Shown here one piece after another: positions 37,577 through 47,394 of a stretch of DNA of 64,000 nucleotides. Source of the stretch: Acerihabitans arboris (GTDB lineage Bacteria; Pseudomonadota; Gammaproteobacteria; Enterobacterales; Enterobacteriaceae). The notes beneath the pieces are model-generated. The model worked only from the letters and a program-made list of their open reading frames with translations. It was not told the DNA's origin and did no database searches. The position numbers were made by a program, and so were the translations under genes. The first letter of the stretch is position 1. Each line of letters starts with the position of its first letter. The stretch spans positions 124,001 through 188,000 of the forward strand of contig NZ_WUBS01000003.1 of assembly GCF_010131535.1 (NCBI RefSeq), given 5' to 3'.

Positions 37577-37839
37577 ATTGTTATCCCTTTCCTGTAAAAA
37601 ATAAGAAAGTAGGCAATAACCGAGCCAATTTTAATGATGCGGGTTAACGCCCAGCGGGATAATAGCGCACATAGGCAGCCTCCCGTAAACGATGGCGAAA
37701 ATTTCAGGTTAAGTGCCTCCTGCCGGGATAACATCCTGTATCATATCAGTGCGTTTGGATCACCGTTGAGCAAGCGCGGCGCCGGCCCGCCCTTGGGGAA
37801 TGGACACCGCGCCGGTGGCCGCAGGCGCCCGCCGCGTTA

Positions 37840-38862
37840 TCAGCGCCAGCCCAGGCCCGGAGCCACGTGGGTCAGGATCGCCTCGATGACATGCGCGTTG
37901 TAGTCGACGCCCAGCTGGTTCGGCACGGTCAACAGCAGGGTGTCGGCCTCGGCAATGGCCTCGTCCCGGGCAAGCTGTTTGATCAACGCGTCCGGCTCGG
38001 CGGCGTAACTGCGGCCGAAGATCGCCCGGGTCTTCTCGTCGAGAAAACCAACCTGGTCGCCATCGCGGCTGCTGTTGCCGAAATAGGCGCGATCGCGTTC
38101 GTCCATTAGCGCGAAGATGCTACGGCTTACCGACACCCGTGGTTCGCGCGTGTGGCCGGCCTCTTGCCATGCCGCCCGGTAGGCCCGTATCTGCCGGGCT
38201 TGCTGGATATGGAACGGCTCGCCGGTCTCGTCGTCCTTAAGCGTAGAGCTTTGCAGGTTCATACCCAATTTCGCCGCCCAGACCGCGGTGGCGTTCGAGC
38301 CCGCGCCCCACCAGATCCGGTCGCGCAGGCCCGCGGAAAACGGTTCGAGGCGCAGGAGGCCGGGCGGGTTGGGGAACATCGGCTGCGGATTGGGCTTGGC
38401 GAAACCCTCGCCGCGCAGCAAGTCGAGCAAGACCTCGGTGTGGCGCCGGGCCATGTCGGCGTCCGTCTCGCCCTCGTCGGGCCGGTAGCCGAAATAGCGC
38501 CAGCCCTCGATCACCTGCTCCGGCGAACCACGGCTGATGCCCAGTTGCAGACGTCCGCCCGAGATAAGGTCGGCCACGCCGGCGTCTTCGGCCATGTAAT
38601 GGGGATTTTCATAACGCATATCGATAACACCGGTGCCGATCTCGATGCGACGGGTCCTGGCGCCGACGGCGGCCAGCAGGGCAAAGGGGGAGCTGAGCTG
38701 GCGGGCGAAGTGATGCACCCGGAAATAGGCGCCGTCCGCCCCCAGTTCCTCGGCGGCAACCGCAAGATCGATGGATTGCAACAGCGCGTCGGCGGCGGAG
38801 CGGGTACCCGACTGCGGCGAAGGCGTCCAGTGGCCAAACGACAGAAATCCGATCTTCTTCAT
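37840..38862 (-). CDS. LLM-class flavin-dependent oxidoreductase (bacterial luciferase-like)
   Basis: A 340-residue monooxygenase-like TIM barrel. MKKIGFLSFGHW starts strand 1, AAEELGADGAYFRVHHFA is the usual second motif, and GRLQLGISRGSPEQVIEG contacts FMN. Members oxidise varied substrates with FMNH2 supplied by a reductase, so the substrate is not predictable. It stands alone between intergenic stretches. A decayed paralogue fragment lies at 24113-24244. Confidence 0.82.
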   Translation of the reverse strand: MKKIGFLSFGHWTPSPQSGTRSAADALLQSIDLAVAAEELGADGAYFRVHHFARQLSSPFALLAAVGARTRRIEIGTGVIDMRYENPHYMAEDAGVADLISGGRLQLGISRGSPEQVIEGWRYFGYRPDEGETDADMARRHTEVLLDLLRGEGFAKPNPQPMFPNPPGLLRLEPFSAGLRDRIWWGAGSNATAVWAAKLGMNLQSSTLKDDETGEPFHIQQARQIRAYRAAWQEAGHTREPRVSVSRSIFALMDERDRAYFGNSSRDGDQVGFLDEKTRAIFGRSYAAEPDALIKQLARDEAIAEADTLLLTVPNQLGVDYNAHVIEAILTHVAPGLGWR

Positions 38863-39237
38863 GGCGTATTTGTCCTTACATTCAGGATGGCTGACCTAAA
38901 GGTCATAAAAAAGCTGATGTATTACCGCCCCGGCCGGCGCCTCCCTGTCGACAAAATAAAACGTTCCCGTTTACAGAAGCTGTTCCGATAATAAGTCCCG
39001 CCATGCCGAAGAGCAAATCGCATTCCTGCGTTCCCGGGTTTTATCCAGGTCCGATACGCCGCGGACGGCGCGCCGGCTCTTCCGCGCATCTAAAAGCGCG
39101 GCGTCGCAATTCGCTTATGAGTCCGTGGCCCGCGCCGCACAAACGGGTGCTCGGTTAGCACCATGAAATAAAAAGAGTTATGCTACCTCTTCTGAATTTG
39201 ATAACCGGCATTGCCGCTCTTGCCCGAAAGCAACCTT
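38863..39237. other. Divergent promoter region of the LLM oxidoreductase and IclR genes
   Basis: About 375 bp holding both divergent promoters. Nothing recognisable as a gene or RNA. A GTTC word occurs at 38965, but without the N8 spacing of the operators at 40136-40171. Confidence 0.4.
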
Positions 39238-39996
39238 ATGATGAAAAAAATAACCACTCAAGTTCCCGCGCTTGATAAAGTCGTTGATATCTGCGACTAC
39301 CTCTCTGATAAACGGGGGGCCACGTTCACGCAGATTTACCAAGGACTGAACATGGCAAAAAGCACCACCTCCTCCTTGCTGAGCGGGATGATAACGCATG
39401 GGCTGATAAGGCAGGTCGGCGATAAATACTGTTTGGGCCTGCGCCTATATGAGCTCGGTAATAAAGCCATCCAGCAGTTTGATATTAAAAATATCGCCAT
39501 GCCGGTGCTGGTTAACCTGCGTGATAGCACTGAGCTGACATGCCATCTCGGTGTTTTGGAAGGGAATACCCCGATATACCTGGCAAAATTAGAAAGCCCG
39601 CGCGCCATCGTGATCCGCAGTTGGGAAGGCAAGCGTCTCTCGCTCCACAGTTCGGGCCTGGGCAAGGCGCTGATGGCATGGTTGACCGATGAGGAGAGAA
39701 ACGCGCTGCTGACCGATGAAGAGACGCTACCCCGGTATACCGACACCACCATCACCGATAAGCGCCAGCTTGGCGCTGAACTCGCCCTGATCCGGCAACG
39801 CGGCTGGGCCTATGATAATGAAGAGGACAGCCAGGGGGTAAGATGTATCGCCGTCCCGGTGTTCGACGCCAACCTGCGCGTGATTGCCGCCATCAGCGTG
39901 TCCGGCGTTTCTTTTCAGCTGCCCGAAAATCATCACGAGGAAATTGCGGCAATGCTGGCGCTAGCCGCGCGGACCATTACCGATAAAATTAAATAA
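39238..39996 (+). CDS. IclR-family transcriptional regulator
   Basis: About 252 residues. The N-terminal winged helix (ALDKVVDICDYLS, then MAKSTTSSLLSGMITHGLI as recognition region) is followed by the IclR effector domain with LHSSGLGKALMAWL and GVRCIAVPVFD. It probably represses the sugar-acid operon 224 bp downstream, where two palindromes occur. The start at 39238 (MMKKITTQ) is preferred over 39211 because the family begins here; the ribosome site is weak for both. Confidence 0.85.
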   Translation: MMKKITTQVPALDKVVDICDYLSDKRGATFTQIYQGLNMAKSTTSSLLSGMITHGLIRQVGDKYCLGLRLYELGNKAIQQFDIKNIAMPVLVNLRDSTELTCHLGVLEGNTPIYLAKLESPRAIVIRSWEGKRLSLHSSGLGKALMAWLTDEERNALLTDEETLPRYTDTTITDKRQLGAELALIRQRGWAYDNEEDSQGVRCIAVPVFDANLRVIAAISVSGVSFQLPENHHEEIAAMLALAARTITDKIK

Positions 39997-40135
39997 CCCC
40001 GCCCCTGCCCGCAAGGCGCGCGCTCACGGCGCGCCGGCGCTTAAAAAAACGCCCATTGATTAATTTGAAGACAATCACAAAAGCAATATCTTTCCGTTCA
40101 ATGCGTTGACACCCCAAATCCCAGCGAGCAAAATT

Positions 40136-40171
40136 GTTCTACAAAAGGAACTATAGTTCTACATACAGAAC
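40136..40171. promoter_or_regulatory. Twin GTTC-N8-GAAC palindromes, candidate IclR operators
   Basis: GTTCTACAAAAGGAAC (40136-40151) and GTTCTACATACAGAAC (40156-40171) repeat with a 20-bp period, about two helical turns. They end 50 bp before the dehydratase start, where a repressor would cover the promoter. Confidence 0.6.
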
Positions 40172-40220
40172 CAAAATAACAAATAGTCAATTTACCGCTA
40201 CGTGATTCAGGAGCATTGTG

Positions 40221-41741
40221 ATGAGCCAAGTTTATCCGGTTATTAAACTCAATCCCAAAGACGATGTTGTCATTGCCCGCGGCCCGATCCAGGCCGGCAC
40301 CCTGCTGCAGCACGAGCGGCTTACCGTGCTGACGGCTATCCCCGAGGGGCATAAAATCGCGCTGCGCGATATCAAGGCGGGTGAAGCCGTTAAGCGCTAC
40401 GGCCAGATCATCGGCTTTGCTTCACAGCCGATCGCCAAAGGGGAACATATCCATACCCATAACCTGGGCATGGGCGACTTCGCCCGCGATTATGCCTACG
40501 GTGAAGATACCGTCGAGCTTGTTCCCGCCGCAACGCAGGACACTTTCATGGGGATCCGCCGCGCCGGCGGACGTGTCGCGACCCGCAATTTTATCGGCAT
40601 ATTAACCAGCGTGAACTGCAGCGCCACCGTGGCGCGCGCTATCGAAGATCATTATAAAAAAACCGGCCTGGAAGAGTATCCGAACGTCGACGGCGTGGTC
40701 GCGCTGCCGCAGAGCTTCGGGTGCGCCATTGGTTTCGACAGCGAAGCGATGGTGGTGATGCGCCGCACGCTGAGCGGTTATGCGCGTCATGTTAATTTTG
40801 CCGGCGTCATTATTATCGGCCTGGGATGTGAATCCAATCAAATCAAGGATTTGATCAGGGTTGAGCAGCTGGAGGAAGGCCCGTCATTGCATACCATGAC
40901 CATCCAGGAAAGCGGCGGGACGCGCAAAACCATCGATAAAGGCATAACGCTGATCGACGGCATGCTGGCAACCGCCAATCAGGTCAAACGCGAGCCGGTG
41001 CCGGTGGCGGAACTTATCCTGGCGCTGGAATGCGGCGGCTCCGACAGTTATTCGGGCATCTCCGCCAATCCGGTGCTGGGGTATGCCGTCGATAAAATCG
41101 TCCAGCAGGGCGGCAGCGCCATTCTCTCGGAAACGTCGGAAATCTACGGCGCGGAACATTTATTGACCCGGCGGGCCGTTTCGCCGGAGGTGGGCAAGAA
41201 GCTTATCGCGCGTATTGCATGGTGGGAAGATTACTGCCGCAGGACCCACAGTGAAATGAACAATAATCCGTCAGCGGGAAATAAAACCGGCGGGCTCACC
41301 ACCGTGCTGGAAAAATCCCTCGGCGGCATCGCCAAAGGCGGCACCACCAATTTAGTCGAGGTCTATGAATATGCCGAACCCGTTACGGCTAAGGGACTGG
41401 TATTTATGGATACCCCCGGCTATGACCCCATTGCGGTGACCGGCCAGATTGCCGGCGGCGCCAACGTACTGTGTTTTACCACCGGCCGCGGTTCCGCCTT
41501 TGGCAGTAAGCCCACGCCTTGTTTAAAACTGGCGACCAATAATACGTTATGGCGACGGCAGGAAGAGGATATGGACCTTAACTGCGGTAATGTCGTCGAC
41601 GGCACGGAAAGCATCGCCGAGGTGGGCGAACGGCTTTACAGCATGATCCTGGACATGGCTTCGGGTAAAAAAACCAAAAGCGAGCAGTTCGGCTATGGCA
41701 GCGCGGAATTTGTCCCGTGGAATATCGGTTCGATTATGTAA
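40221..41741 (+). CDS. UxaA/GarD-family sugar-acid dehydratase
   Basis: About 506 residues. An N-terminal SAF domain (1-85, ending GEHIHTHNL) is joined to the catalytic part with GRVATRNFIGILTSVNCSAT, CGGSDSYSGISANP and FMDTPGYDP, all shared with altronate dehydratase UxaA and galactarate dehydratase GarD. These Fe-dependent enzymes remove water from hexonates or hexarates. AGGAG stands 8 nt before ATG 40221. The downstream YagE-like aldolase acts on 2-keto-3-deoxy acids, which favours an aldonate such as altronate over galactarate; this is inference. No iron-site defects were noticed. Confidence 0.85.
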   Translation: MSQVYPVIKLNPKDDVVIARGPIQAGTLLQHERLTVLTAIPEGHKIALRDIKAGEAVKRYGQIIGFASQPIAKGEHIHTHNLGMGDFARDYAYGEDTVELVPAATQDTFMGIRRAGGRVATRNFIGILTSVNCSATVARAIEDHYKKTGLEEYPNVDGVVALPQSFGCAIGFDSEAMVVMRRTLSGYARHVNFAGVIIIGLGCESNQIKDLIRVEQLEEGPSLHTMTIQESGGTRKTIDKGITLIDGMLATANQVKREPVPVAELILALECGGSDSYSGISANPVLGYAVDKIVQQGGSAILSETSEIYGAEHLLTRRAVSPEVGKKLIARIAWWEDYCRRTHSEMNNNPSAGNKTGGLTTVLEKSLGGIAKGGTTNLVEVYEYAEPVTAKGLVFMDTPGYDPIAVTGQIAGGANVLCFTTGRGSAFGSKPTPCLKLATNNTLWRRQEEDMDLNCGNVVDGTESIAEVGERLYSMILDMASGKKTKSEQFGYGSAEFVPWNIGSIM

Positions 41742-41817
41742 TCAGTCGACGGTAATCTTCCCTACAAAATAGATTAATAAAAAGCCATATAACCTATATA
41801 TGGTTTAGGTAACCATT

Positions 41818-43161
41818 ATGTCTAATAACATAACAAATAATTACAGCAACTACGGCAAGCCCACCAACGTCAGATGGCGGATATTCCTTATCCTGTTATT
41901 ATTGGGCGCGATTAACTATATGGATCGAACGTCCCTGGCGATTGCCATGCCGCATATTGTTCAAGAGTTTAATATCCAGGATGCCGTGGTGGTCGGCTTA
42001 CTTCATAGCACCTTTTTTTGGGCCTATGCCCTGATGCAGCTGCCAAGCGGGGTCATGGCGGACCGCTTTAAAGCGCGTATCATTATCGCCTGGGCCACTA
42101 TCATCTGGGGGATGTTCCAGGCGCTGGGCGCCTTATGCCATACCACGGCACTGCTGGCGCTGACCCGGGTCGGCCTGGGTATCTCGGAATCGCCCATCAT
42201 GCCGGCCGGGGCCAAGCTCATGGGCACCTGGCTAACCCCGACCGAGCGTGGACGCGGCTCCATGCTGCTTGACGGCGGCGCGGCGCTGGGCACCGCCATG
42301 GGCGCGATTGTCCTGACCTGGCTCATCGCGGTATTCGGCTCGTGGCGCATGGCGTTTATTATTGCCGGCGTCGCGACCGTGCTTGCCGGCTTATTAGCCT
42401 ATTGGTATATCCGCACCTACCCGCATGAACATCCGAAAATCAACCAGGCCGAACTGGATCATATCGTCGCCGGCAATCCATCCGCAGCCGTTGCCGGTAA
42501 AAAATATACTTTCGCGGAGATAAAACCTTATTTTAAACAACGCAACACCCTGGCGCTTATCGGCGGATGGATTTGCTACAGCACGGTGTTTTATGGCTTG
42601 ATGACCTGGCTGCCGCTTTATTTTCAAAAAACCTATGGTTTTGATATCAAATCAATGGGCGGGGCCATGGCGATCATTTTTTTATGCTGCTTTGCCGGCC
42701 AGCTCACCGGCGGCTACATTATGGACCGCTGGCGCAATAGCGGCGGGGATACCAACAAGGTACTGCATACCATGCTGGCTATTTCAGCCATCACCGCCGG
42801 GGCAGGCATTTTCCTTTGCGCCAACAGCACCAATCCAGTCATGGCGGTAATCCTGCTCGCCGTGGCGATGTTTCCATTACGCTGGGCAAGCGTTTACTGG
42901 TCCATCCCTTCACTGCTCGGCGCGCAAAAGGTCGCGGGAACCCTTTGTGGCGCGATGAATTTCAGCAGCAATCTTTCCGCGGCGATCATCCCCATCTTTA
43001 TCGGTTTTCTGGTACAGGTCACTGGAAATTATTATGCCGCAATGATGTTCTTTGCCGCCGCGGCGGTAGGTTATCTGCTCTGCTCGCTGGCCATTAATTT
43101 CGATAAAAAAATCGGCAGTGAACAGATGAGCCTGGAGGCTGAGGTGGAAGCGGCCAGATAA
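41818..43161 (+). CDS. MFS sugar-acid:proton symporter (ACS family, GudP/GarP/ExuT-like)
   Basis: A 447-residue permease with twelve predicted membrane helices. INYMDRTSLAIAMPHI after helix 1 and SGVMADRFKAR in the loop 2-3 are signatures of the anion:cation symporter family that carries hexarates, hexuronates and related acids. It presumably imports the substrate of the dehydratase 76 bp upstream. An AT-rich hairpin-like sequence (CCATAT...ATATGG) precedes the gene. Confidence 0.85.
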   Translation: MSNNITNNYSNYGKPTNVRWRIFLILLLLGAINYMDRTSLAIAMPHIVQEFNIQDAVVVGLLHSTFFWAYALMQLPSGVMADRFKARIIIAWATIIWGMFQALGALCHTTALLALTRVGLGISESPIMPAGAKLMGTWLTPTERGRGSMLLDGGAALGTAMGAIVLTWLIAVFGSWRMAFIIAGVATVLAGLLAYWYIRTYPHEHPKINQAELDHIVAGNPSAAVAGKKYTFAEIKPYFKQRNTLALIGGWICYSTVFYGLMTWLPLYFQKTYGFDIKSMGGAMAIIFLCCFAGQLTGGYIMDRWRNSGGDTNKVLHTMLAISAITAGAGIFLCANSTNPVMAVILLAVAMFPLRWASVYWSIPSLLGAQKVAGTLCGAMNFSSNLSAAIIPIFIGFLVQVTGNYYAAMMFFAAAAVGYLLCSLAINFDKKIGSEQMSLEAEVEAAR

Positions 43162-43229
43162 CGATAAACCCCGGCACATCGCGACTTAACGCAGCCCTGA
43201 TTTTCACAGACCCAATACGGTGGTATTAA

Positions 43230-44129
43230 ATGAATATTGAAAAGTTTAAAGGTGTTTTCCCGCCCGTCCCGACCATTGTCGACGATAAAGGACATCTGGA
43301 TGAGGCCGGTATGGCAACGCTGCTGGATCATGTTATTACCAGCGGCGCCAATGGCATTTTGGTTCTGGGCAGCGGCGGCGAATTTTGCCATATGTCCCAT
43401 GAAACCCGGCTGGCGGTAGCCGAATTTTGTGTCGACTACGTCGACGGCCGGGTACCGGTGTTACTCGGCATCGCCGCGCCGGGAACCGCCGAAACCATTG
43501 GGTATGGCCAACATGCCGCCGCGGTGGGGGCCGATGCGGTACTGGTGGTCAACCCTTACTATGCGCAGCTGAATAGCGATTATCTTTACCATCACTACCG
43601 CACTATCGCGGAATCAATCCCGTTACCGGTATTCCTGTATAACTTCCCCGCCCTCACCGGGCAAGATATCGGCCTGGAGGTAATCGCCAGGCTGGCGCGC
43701 GACGTGCCCAATATCATCGGCATAAAAGATACCATCGATAACATCAGCCATACCCGCGAAGTCATTAATCTGGTGCATGGCTTCAGGCCGGACTTTATTA
43801 TCTTCTCCGGATATGACGAATATATGCTGGATACGCTTATCCTGGGCGGGCATGGCGGTATTCCGGCCACCTTTAACTTTGCGCCGGAAGTCACCGGCGG
43901 CATCTATGATGCGTTTATCAAAAAGGACTATGAAAGAGCGTTCTCCCTGCAACGCCGCCTGGCCAAACTCTCGCCGCTTTATGCGCTGGAAACGCCATTT
44001 TTCGGGGTCATCAAGGAAGCAGTCAAAGCCAGCGGCGTGGATATCTCCACCGAGGTCATAGCTCCCGCCAGAAAATTATCGCCGGAGAAGACCCATCTGG
44101 TAAAAGAAATTCTTCATGGCACCAGGTAG
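43230..44129 (+). CDS. DapA-family class I aldolase, YagE/YjhH-like 2-keto-3-deoxy sugar-acid aldolase
   Basis: A 299-residue TIM barrel. VLGSGGEFCHM, LPVFLYNFPALTGQD (Tyr137) and IGIKDTID (Schiff-base Lys166) match E. coli YagE closely, more than DHDPS or sialate lyase. It would split 2-keto-3-deoxygluconate or the pentonate analogue to pyruvate and glyceraldehyde or glycolaldehyde. Last gene of the operon, 68 bp after the permease. A DapA-type 5-keto-4-deoxyglucarate dehydratase is a less likely alternative. Confidence 0.82.
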   Translation: MNIEKFKGVFPPVPTIVDDKGHLDEAGMATLLDHVITSGANGILVLGSGGEFCHMSHETRLAVAEFCVDYVDGRVPVLLGIAAPGTAETIGYGQHAAAVGADAVLVVNPYYAQLNSDYLYHHYRTIAESIPLPVFLYNFPALTGQDIGLEVIARLARDVPNIIGIKDTIDNISHTREVINLVHGFRPDFIIFSGYDEYMLDTLILGGHGGIPATFNFAPEVTGGIYDAFIKKDYERAFSLQRRLAKLSPLYALETPFFGVIKEAVKASGVDISTEVIAPARKLSPEKTHLVKEILHGTR

Positions 44130-44222
44130 GCGCGACCGCGGCCGCCATTGCCAGGAATCTGCCAGCCGGCGACGCCGGCCGACATAAGGCCAGGGGTGGC
44201 AATGACCTTGTCTTGTACGAAT

Positions 44223-44259
44223 GGGCGGGCGCACGCGGAGCCTTGGCACACGCCCGCCC
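44223..44259. terminator. GC-rich hairpin between convergent aldolase and cytochrome genes
   Basis: GGGCGGGCG and CGCCCGCCC pair around a 19-nt loop. No T tract; may slow transcription from both sides or be recognised with Rho. Confidence 0.35.
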
Positions 44260-44277
44260 GCTTGCGCCATCATCCCG

Positions 44278-45600
44278 TTACTGGCGCGGCGGTCCGGTAT
44301 TCGGCTCATTCGCCTTATTGGGATCCTTGCGTTCTACCGTCGACAGCTGCTTGCGCAGTTCCTTCACCTGTTTCGCGCTGACCGGCGGCGCGTTATTGCC
44401 CCAGCCGCTGCGAACAAAGCTAAGCAAATCCGCCACCTGCCGGTCATCCAGCCGCCAGGCGAAATCCGGCATGGTCAATCCGGTGACGGCATCTTTGGTG
44501 ACCGCCATCTTGCCGCCGCGCAGCACGATGCTGACCAACGAAGAAGGATCGTCGCTCAGCACCGCCGGGTTATGCGCCAGCGCCGGGAACGTTTTGGCAT
44601 AGCCTTTGCCGTCAATACGATGGCAGGCGGCGCAGTTGTCCATATATTCCTGCGCCCCCGGCTTACCCATATCGCCTTTAACCAGCGCCGCGGAGGTGGC
44701 GTCATCCTCCCTGGGAACCGCCGCATGGGGATCCGAGGATTTGATCGATTTCAGATAGACCGCCATCGCCCGCAAATCCGCATCGCTCAGGTGTTGCGTG
44801 CTGTGTTCGACCACGTCGGTCATGGCACCAAAGGCCGCGCTGGAGTCGGTGCGCCCGGTTTTCAGGAACATCACCAGCTCATCCGCGGACCAGCGACCCA
44901 GGCCATCGTTGGCATTGCCGGTAAGGTCGGGCGCGTGCCACCCCTCCAGCGTGCCGCCGGACAGGTAGGCGTCGTCGGACTGATCCAGCGCCTTCTCCTG
45001 GAACGCGAGGCCGCGCGGCGTGTGGCAGGTGCCGCAATGCTCCAGCCCCTGCACCAGATAGGCTCCCCGATTCCACTCGGCGTTTTGTCCCTTGTCCGGC
45101 CGGAACGCGTCGTCATCATGGAATACCCAGTTCCAGGCCGCCAGCGGCCAGCGCATATTGAGCGGCCAGGGAATATCGCTGTCGCGATTGGGCTGCTTGA
45201 CCGCCGGCACCTGTCGCATAAAGAAGTCATACAGCGCGCGCATGTCTTCATCATTAATCTTGGCAAACGACGTGTAGGGCATGGCCGGATAGAGGTGATG
45301 ACCATCTTTCGCCACCCCTTCACGCACGGCTTTGGCGAAATCCTCATAGCGGTAGTCGCCAATACCGGTGTCTTTATCCGGCGTGATATTGGTGGAATAA
45401 ATGGCCCCTACCGGGGTGTTCATCTTCAGCCCGCCGGCAAACGGCCGGCCGCCGGCGGTGGTATGGCAGGCCACGCAGTCGCCGGCGGTTGCCAGATATT
45501 GTCCTGTGCTGACCGGTTGGCCGTCGGCGGCCGCAGCGGCCGCGGCCGGCAGCAGCGCCAGGGCGATAAAAGGCAGTACCGCATTCCATCGAAATTTCAT
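44278..45600 (-). CDS. Membrane-bound dehydrogenase, triheme cytochrome c subunit
   Basis: A 440-residue secreted protein with signal peptide (cut near AAAA-DGQP) and three heme sites CVACH, CGTCH and CAACH. It takes electrons from the GMC flavoprotein and passes them to the quinone pool, as in gluconate 2-dehydrogenase and related periplasmic sugar dehydrogenases. The start MKFRWNAVL at 45600 follows a GGAAGG site; the longer frame would overlap the flavoprotein gene by 150 bp. Confidence 0.88.
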   Translation of the reverse strand: MKFRWNAVLPFIALALLPAAAAAAADGQPVSTGQYLATAGDCVACHTTAGGRPFAGGLKMNTPVGAIYSTNITPDKDTGIGDYRYEDFAKAVREGVAKDGHHLYPAMPYTSFAKINDEDMRALYDFFMRQVPAVKQPNRDSDIPWPLNMRWPLAAWNWVFHDDDAFRPDKGQNAEWNRGAYLVQGLEHCGTCHTPRGLAFQEKALDQSDDAYLSGGTLEGWHAPDLTGNANDGLGRWSADELVMFLKTGRTDSSAAFGAMTDVVEHSTQHLSDADLRAMAVYLKSIKSSDPHAAVPREDDATSAALVKGDMGKPGAQEYMDNCAACHRIDGKGYAKTFPALAHNPAVLSDDPSSLVSIVLRGGKMAVTKDAVTGLTMPDFAWRLDDRQVADLLSFVRSGWGNNAPPVSAKQVKELRKQLSTVERKDPNKANEPNTGPPRQ

Positions 45601-45616
45601 CTCGGTTCCTTCCCTG

Positions 45617-47392
45617 TCAAGCCTGGACCAGCGGTCCGGGGTTAGCCAAATACTGCGTAAGGATCGCATGCGCGGCAAATAGCGTAGTGCCGCCGACGAT
45701 ACCGGTCGGGTTATACGACAGGTTTTGCGGGAAGCAGCAGGCCCCCAGCACGAACACGTTGGGCACATCCCAGCTTTGCAGGTATTTGTTAACCACGCTG
45801 GTCTTGGGGTTGTCGCCCATCACCGCGCCGCCGGTGGTATGGGTGGACTGATAGGGACGCACATCGTAGTGGGCGTTCATGCCTTTAAAGCCCATTTCGT
45901 AATGCTTGGGTCCAATGGCCTTGGCGATCCCTTCCGCCTTGCCGGCGATGAAGTTGGTCATCTTGAGTTCGTTCCGCTGCCAGTCGAAGGTCATGCGCAG
46001 CAGCGGTTGTCCGTGATGATCTTTATAGGTGGGGTCAAGATCGAGATAACACTGTTTGTAAGGCATCACCGATCCGGAAGAGCCGATGCTCATGGTATGC
46101 AGGTAGCTCTCCTTGATCGCTTTTTTCCAGCCGGTGCCCCATTTAGGCGCTTTATTGGAAATGCTCATCTGCTGGACTGGCCGCCCGCCGGTAATAGTGG
46201 CGGAAATGGTGGCTCCGCCGACAAATCCCAGACCGCTGTGGTCAAAGTTTTCCGCATTAAAATCGTCGATAAACGTCCCGGTGGCGCCGGTTGCGGCGAA
46301 GGGATTAAAATTGGTGTCCGGGTCGAAGAACAACGAGACGCCGCCATTCATCTGGTAGGCATAGTTACGCCCGACCACGCCTTCGCCGGTGGCCGGATCG
46401 TAGGGTTTACCGATGTTCGATAACAGCAGCAGACGCACATTGTGCAATTGGAAAGCGCTCAGCACCACCAGGCTGGCGGGCTGCTCAACTTCCTGGCCAT
46501 TGGCGTCGATATAGGTAACGCCGGTCGCTTGGGCGCCGGTGGAATCGGTATTGACGCGCAGCACCTGGGACTGGGTGCGCAGCTCAAAGTTTTTATACTG
46601 GTAGAGCGCCGGCAGCACGCAGCTCTGCGGCGACGCCTTGGCGTAATTAAAGCAGCCGAACCGTTCGCAGAAACCGCAGTAGTTGCACACGCCTAACTGC
46701 ACGCCATAGGGGTTGGTATAAGGTTCGCTGCACAGCGCCGCCGGCAGCGGGAACGGATGATAGCCCAGCTCTTTTGCCGCTTTTTCGAACAGCATACCGG
46801 AGTACTGCTGTTTAAGCGGTTTGGTCGGATAGTGATTCTGCCGCGGGGCCTCAAAGGGATTGCCGCCGGCTATCTTTTCGCCGTTAAGATTGCCGGCATG
46901 TCCGGCGGTACCGCAGATTTTCTCGAATTTATCGAAAAAAGGCTCCATTTCGGCGGAGGTAAACGGATAGTCCTGCACCGTCATATCCTGCGGAATAAAA
47001 TCCGCGCCGTAGCGCTCAATCACGGTGCTGCGCATCTTGAGATCGGCCTCGAGCGGACGCCACAGCATGCCGTTCCAGTGCACGCCGGCGCCGCCCACGC
47101 CGTCACCCGGCAGGAAGGAGCCAAAACGGCGATACGGCAGCGCGCTTTCGTTGCCGGAGTGACGGACGGTCACCGTTTCTTTTGACGCATTTTGAAACAG
47201 CTTCAAACGAATACCGTAGGTCAGTTCATCAATAATGCGCGGATAGGCAAAATCGGGATAGGTGTCGCGCTGCTCGCCGCGCTCCAGCGCCACTATCTTC
47301 AGGCCGGTTCCGGCCAGCTCCATCGCCATAAGCGAACCGGTCCAGCCGAAACCGACGATAACGATATCCACCGGGTCTTTTTTAATCGCCAC
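45617..47392 (-). CDS. GMC-family flavoprotein subunit of gluconate 2-dehydrogenase-type complex
   Basis: A 591-residue flavoprotein. VIVGFGWTGSLMAMELAGTG at 11-30 is the FAD-binding fold and GDGVGGAGVHWNG the second FAD loop. His-Asn catalytic residues are expected in the C-terminal QSTHTTGGAVMG/SYNPTGIVGG regions. CNYCGFCERFGC suggests an iron-sulfur cluster, as seen in this family. It oxidises gluconate, 2-ketogluconate or a similar sugar acid in the periplasm. It has no signal peptide of its own and is presumably exported with the Tat-type gamma subunit. Confidence 0.86.
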   Translation of the reverse strand: MAIKKDPVDIVIVGFGWTGSLMAMELAGTGLKIVALERGEQRDTYPDFAYPRIIDELTYGIRLKLFQNASKETVTVRHSGNESALPYRRFGSFLPGDGVGGAGVHWNGMLWRPLEADLKMRSTVIERYGADFIPQDMTVQDYPFTSAEMEPFFDKFEKICGTAGHAGNLNGEKIAGGNPFEAPRQNHYPTKPLKQQYSGMLFEKAAKELGYHPFPLPAALCSEPYTNPYGVQLGVCNYCGFCERFGCFNYAKASPQSCVLPALYQYKNFELRTQSQVLRVNTDSTGAQATGVTYIDANGQEVEQPASLVVLSAFQLHNVRLLLLSNIGKPYDPATGEGVVGRNYAYQMNGGVSLFFDPDTNFNPFAATGATGTFIDDFNAENFDHSGLGFVGGATISATITGGRPVQQMSISNKAPKWGTGWKKAIKESYLHTMSIGSSGSVMPYKQCYLDLDPTYKDHHGQPLLRMTFDWQRNELKMTNFIAGKAEGIAKAIGPKHYEMGFKGMNAHYDVRPYQSTHTTGGAVMGDNPKTSVVNKYLQSWDVPNVFVLGACCFPQNLSYNPTGIVGGTTLFAAHAILTQYLANPGPLVQA

Positions 47393-47394
47393 GT

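Noticed and set aside
44221-45645. 474-codon frame opposite the triheme cytochrome gene
   Set aside because: Complementary to a clear cytochrome with three CxxCH motifs; no family resemblance of its own.
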